Source: Clostridia bacterium (GTDB lineage: Bacteria > Bacillota > Clostridia > Peptostreptococcales > Anaerovoracaceae). From it: a stretch of 5,752 nt of DNA. Below are positions 4,265 through 5,752 of this stretch, piece after piece (position 1 is the stretch's first letter; every line of letters begins with the position of its first letter). The translations under genes and the position numbers were made by a program. The stretch lies in the NCBI GenBank assembly GCA_900754805.1, contig CAAEEE010000393.1:1-5752 (forward strand). Reading direction: 5' to 3'. The notes beneath the pieces are model-generated. The model ran no database searches. It was not told the origin of the DNA and was given only the letters and a program-made list of their open reading frames with translations.

Positions 4265-5461
4265 TTATTTAGTAACAAGTTTCAATGTGTCCCTTGCAAT
4301 CATGAGTTCTTCGTTTGTCGGAACGAGAAGAATCTTAACTTTGGAATCGTCCATGGAGATAATTGTCTCCTTCCCTCTTACCTTATTCTTAACAAGATCA
4401 AGCTTGATTCCGAGGTTTCCCATTTCGTTGCAGATGAGTTCTCTCATCGTCACATCGTTTTCACCAACACCTGCGGTAAATACAATTGCATCTACACCGT
4501 TCATTTCCGCAATATATGCTCCGATATAAAATTTAACCTTATGAGCGAACACCTTTAATGCAAGCGCAGCTCTTTCATTTCCCTCCGCTACAGCTTCTTC
4601 TATATCTCTGAAGTCACTGGAAATGCCGGAAATGCCCAGCATTCCTGATTCCTTATTAAGTATTTCATTTACCCTTCCCTGCGGGAGCGTTTCTTTTTCT
4701 CTGATATAAGTGACGATTGCAGGATCAATATCTCCTGATCTAGTTCCCATTACCAGCCCTTCAAGGGGTGTGAAGCCCATCGAAGTATCAATACATTTTC
4801 CTCTTTTTATAGCTGATACAGACGCACCGTTTCCAAGATGGCAAGTAATAATCTTCAAATCATCAAGATTAATGCTAAGCATCTGCGAGGCTTTCTCTGC
4901 CACGTACTTGTGGGAGGTCCCATGGAACCCATATCTTCTGATTCCGTATTTTTTATAATATTCGTATGGAATCGCATATATATATGATTCCGGTGGCATT
5001 GTCTGATGAAATGCGGTGTCAAATACTGCGACATTCGGCGTCCCTGGCATTAGGCACTGGCACGCTGATATTCCAAGTAAATTGGCCGGATTATGTAGAG
5101 GTGCCAAAGGGATACAGTCTGTAATCGCCTTAATTACATCATCGGTAACAATAACCGACCGATTGTATCTTTCTCCGCCATGCCCTATTCTGTGCCCTAC
5201 CGCTCCTATTTCATCCATCGATTTAACAACACCGTATTCCTTGTCTCTTATCACCTGGAGAACCTGCTCAATAGCATCCTTGTGATCCTTCATTGCGTAT
5301 TCGAGAACAAGCTTATTTTCACCAATTTTCTCATGCGTGATAGTTGAACCTGTGATTCCGATTTTTTCGACTAATCCTTTGCAAAGCAAGGTTTCGGTTG
5401 TCATCTCAAGGATTTGATACTTGAGAGAAGAAGACCCACAGTTTATTACTAATATTTTCAT
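4265..5461 (-). CDS. ackA: Acetate kinase
   Basis: This is a complete 398-residue acetate kinase of the ASKHA fold, cytoplasmic, interconverting acetyl phosphate + ADP and acetate + ATP. It yields ATP in acetate-forming fermentation. Known catalytic residues fall at the same numbers as in the Methanosarcina thermophila enzyme: Asn7 in INCGSSSLK, Arg91 in GHRIGHGG, Asp148 in FDTAFHQ, His180 in GFHGTSH, Arg241 in GTRSGDIDP and Glu384 in PTNEE. The phosphate/nucleotide loops HLGNGAS (208-214) and FTAGVGEN (328-335) are intact. AGGAG (5470-5474) lies eight bases before the ATG. It follows the BMC-like gene by 24 bases and precedes maoC by 14. No phosphotransacetylase is visible; one may lie upstream, outside the window. 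Propionate or butyrate kinase activity cannot be excluded, but the sequence reads as a standard AckA. Confidence 0.97.
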   Translation of the reverse strand: MKILVINCGSSSLKYQILEMTTETLLCKGLVEKIGITGSTITHEKIGENKLVLEYAMKDHKDAIEQVLQVIRDKEYGVVKSMDEIGAVGHRIGHGGERYNRSVIVTDDVIKAITDCIPLAPLHNPANLLGISACQCLMPGTPNVAVFDTAFHQTMPPESYIYAIPYEYYKKYGIRRYGFHGTSHKYVAEKASQMLSINLDDLKIITCHLGNGASVSAIKRGKCIDTSMGFTPLEGLVMGTRSGDIDPAIVTYIREKETLPQGRVNEILNKESGMLGISGISSDFRDIEEAVAEGNERAALALKVFAHKVKFYIGAYIAEMNGVDAIVFTAGVGENDVTMRELICNEMGNLGIKLDLVKNKVRGKETIISMDDSKVKILLVPTNEELMIARDTLKLVTK

Positions 5462-5485
5462 ATATTCTGCTCCTATATTTTCCTT

Positions 5486-5740
5486 TCAGTGTTCGCAGGA
5501 TAGCTTGATTGCATCCAATGCCGCGATAACTGCAGATGTTTTACCTATAACGGCAAGGCATGTCATATGCTGAGGGCAACTTCCGTTGATTTCACCAGCG
5601 AGAACATTCGATGTTTTTTCGGCAATATCACTAGCAACAATTATTTCAAATACGCTGCATTGACAAATACCTATCGACTCTGCCATACCGGCTTCAATAG
5701 CATCATGCAATGCTTTATCATAACTTTTTCTTTTTATCAT
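5486..5740 (-). CDS. Small BMC-domain-like protein (start uncertain)
   Basis: The 84 residues resemble a bacterial microcompartment shell domain. SIGI (22-25) matches the opening strand. VFEIIVASDIAEKTSNVL (30-47) matches the helix usually reading like EAxxxADxAxKxANV. CLAVIGKTSAVIAALDAIK (61-79) matches the closing VxGDVxAVxxAxxA strand-helix. Differences are real: the usual GD is GK, the pore-loop area carries GSCPQH, and there are five Cys (26, 28, 55, 61, 82). The N-terminal 21 residues are helical and charged. The pattern is nearer the EutS/PduU type than a typical hexamer, but remote. No Shine-Dalgarno is seen in the 12 bases before the ATG and the frame stays open to the window edge, so the protein may be longer (to 5752 or beyond). 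It is probably cotranscribed with ackA. Shell-domain membership is inferred from pattern only. Confidence 0.5.
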   Translation of the reverse strand: MIKRKSYDKALHDAIEAGMAESIGICQCSVFEIIVASDIAEKTSNVLAGEINGSCPQHMTCLAVIGKTSAVIAALDAIKLSCEH

Positions 5741-5752
5741 ACTTAATGTAGA

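Noticed and set aside
1..5752. CRISPR array, insertion sequence or toxin-antitoxin pair
   Set aside because: I saw no regularly spaced repeats, terminal inverted repeats, transposase motifs or small paired genes of such systems on either strand.

Overview
This window most likely comes from a low-to-moderate-GC Gram-positive anaerobe of the class Clostridia. The evidence is strong AGGAGG-type Shine-Dalgarno sites before nearly every gene, near-consensus sigma-A promoters, a tRNA gene that encodes its CCA end, a prepilin with a Gram-positive-type leader, and an acetate kinase operon next to a microcompartment-like shell protein. I cannot name a species.

Left block (1-1443). A leftward pair encodes an HxlR-family regulator with a Cys-rich N-terminus and, two bases downstream, exodeoxyribonuclease III, which is cut by the left edge. 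Divergent from them is a LysE/ArgO-type amino-acid exporter ending in a near-perfect terminator. The 185-bp spacer holds two overlapping, face-to-face promoters that share a palindromic -10 region, plus several inverted repeats. The HxlR protein may therefore regulate its own operon and the exporter together.

Middle block (1444-2653). A tRNA-Pro(CGG) has a clear extended -10 promoter and its own terminator. Only 30 bases after that terminator's T-run starts an orphan prepilin-like gene of 305 codons, with no obvious promoter of its own.

Convergent membrane gene (2607-3530). A leftward gene encodes a 307-residue multi-pass membrane protein of unknown function. Its 3' end overlaps the pilin gene by 47 bases, tail to tail. 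Its promoter is well defined and is wrapped by an 8-bp inverted repeat. The spacer behind it (3531-3833, about 300 bases) contains no gene that I can support. It holds that promoter and repeat, a small hairpin, a 12-bp palindrome and two leftward terminators.

Right block (3834-5752). A leftward operon reads: small BMC-like protein (possibly continuing beyond the right edge), acetate kinase with all the classic catalytic residues, and a MaoC-family (R)-specific enoyl-CoA hydratase. Spacings are 24 and 14 bases, and the operon ends at the tandem terminators. Its promoter lies outside the window. Acetate kinase makes ATP from acetyl phosphate, and MaoC hydrates enoyl-CoA. Together they suggest acyl-CoA fermentation, possibly linked to a microcompartment or its remnant.
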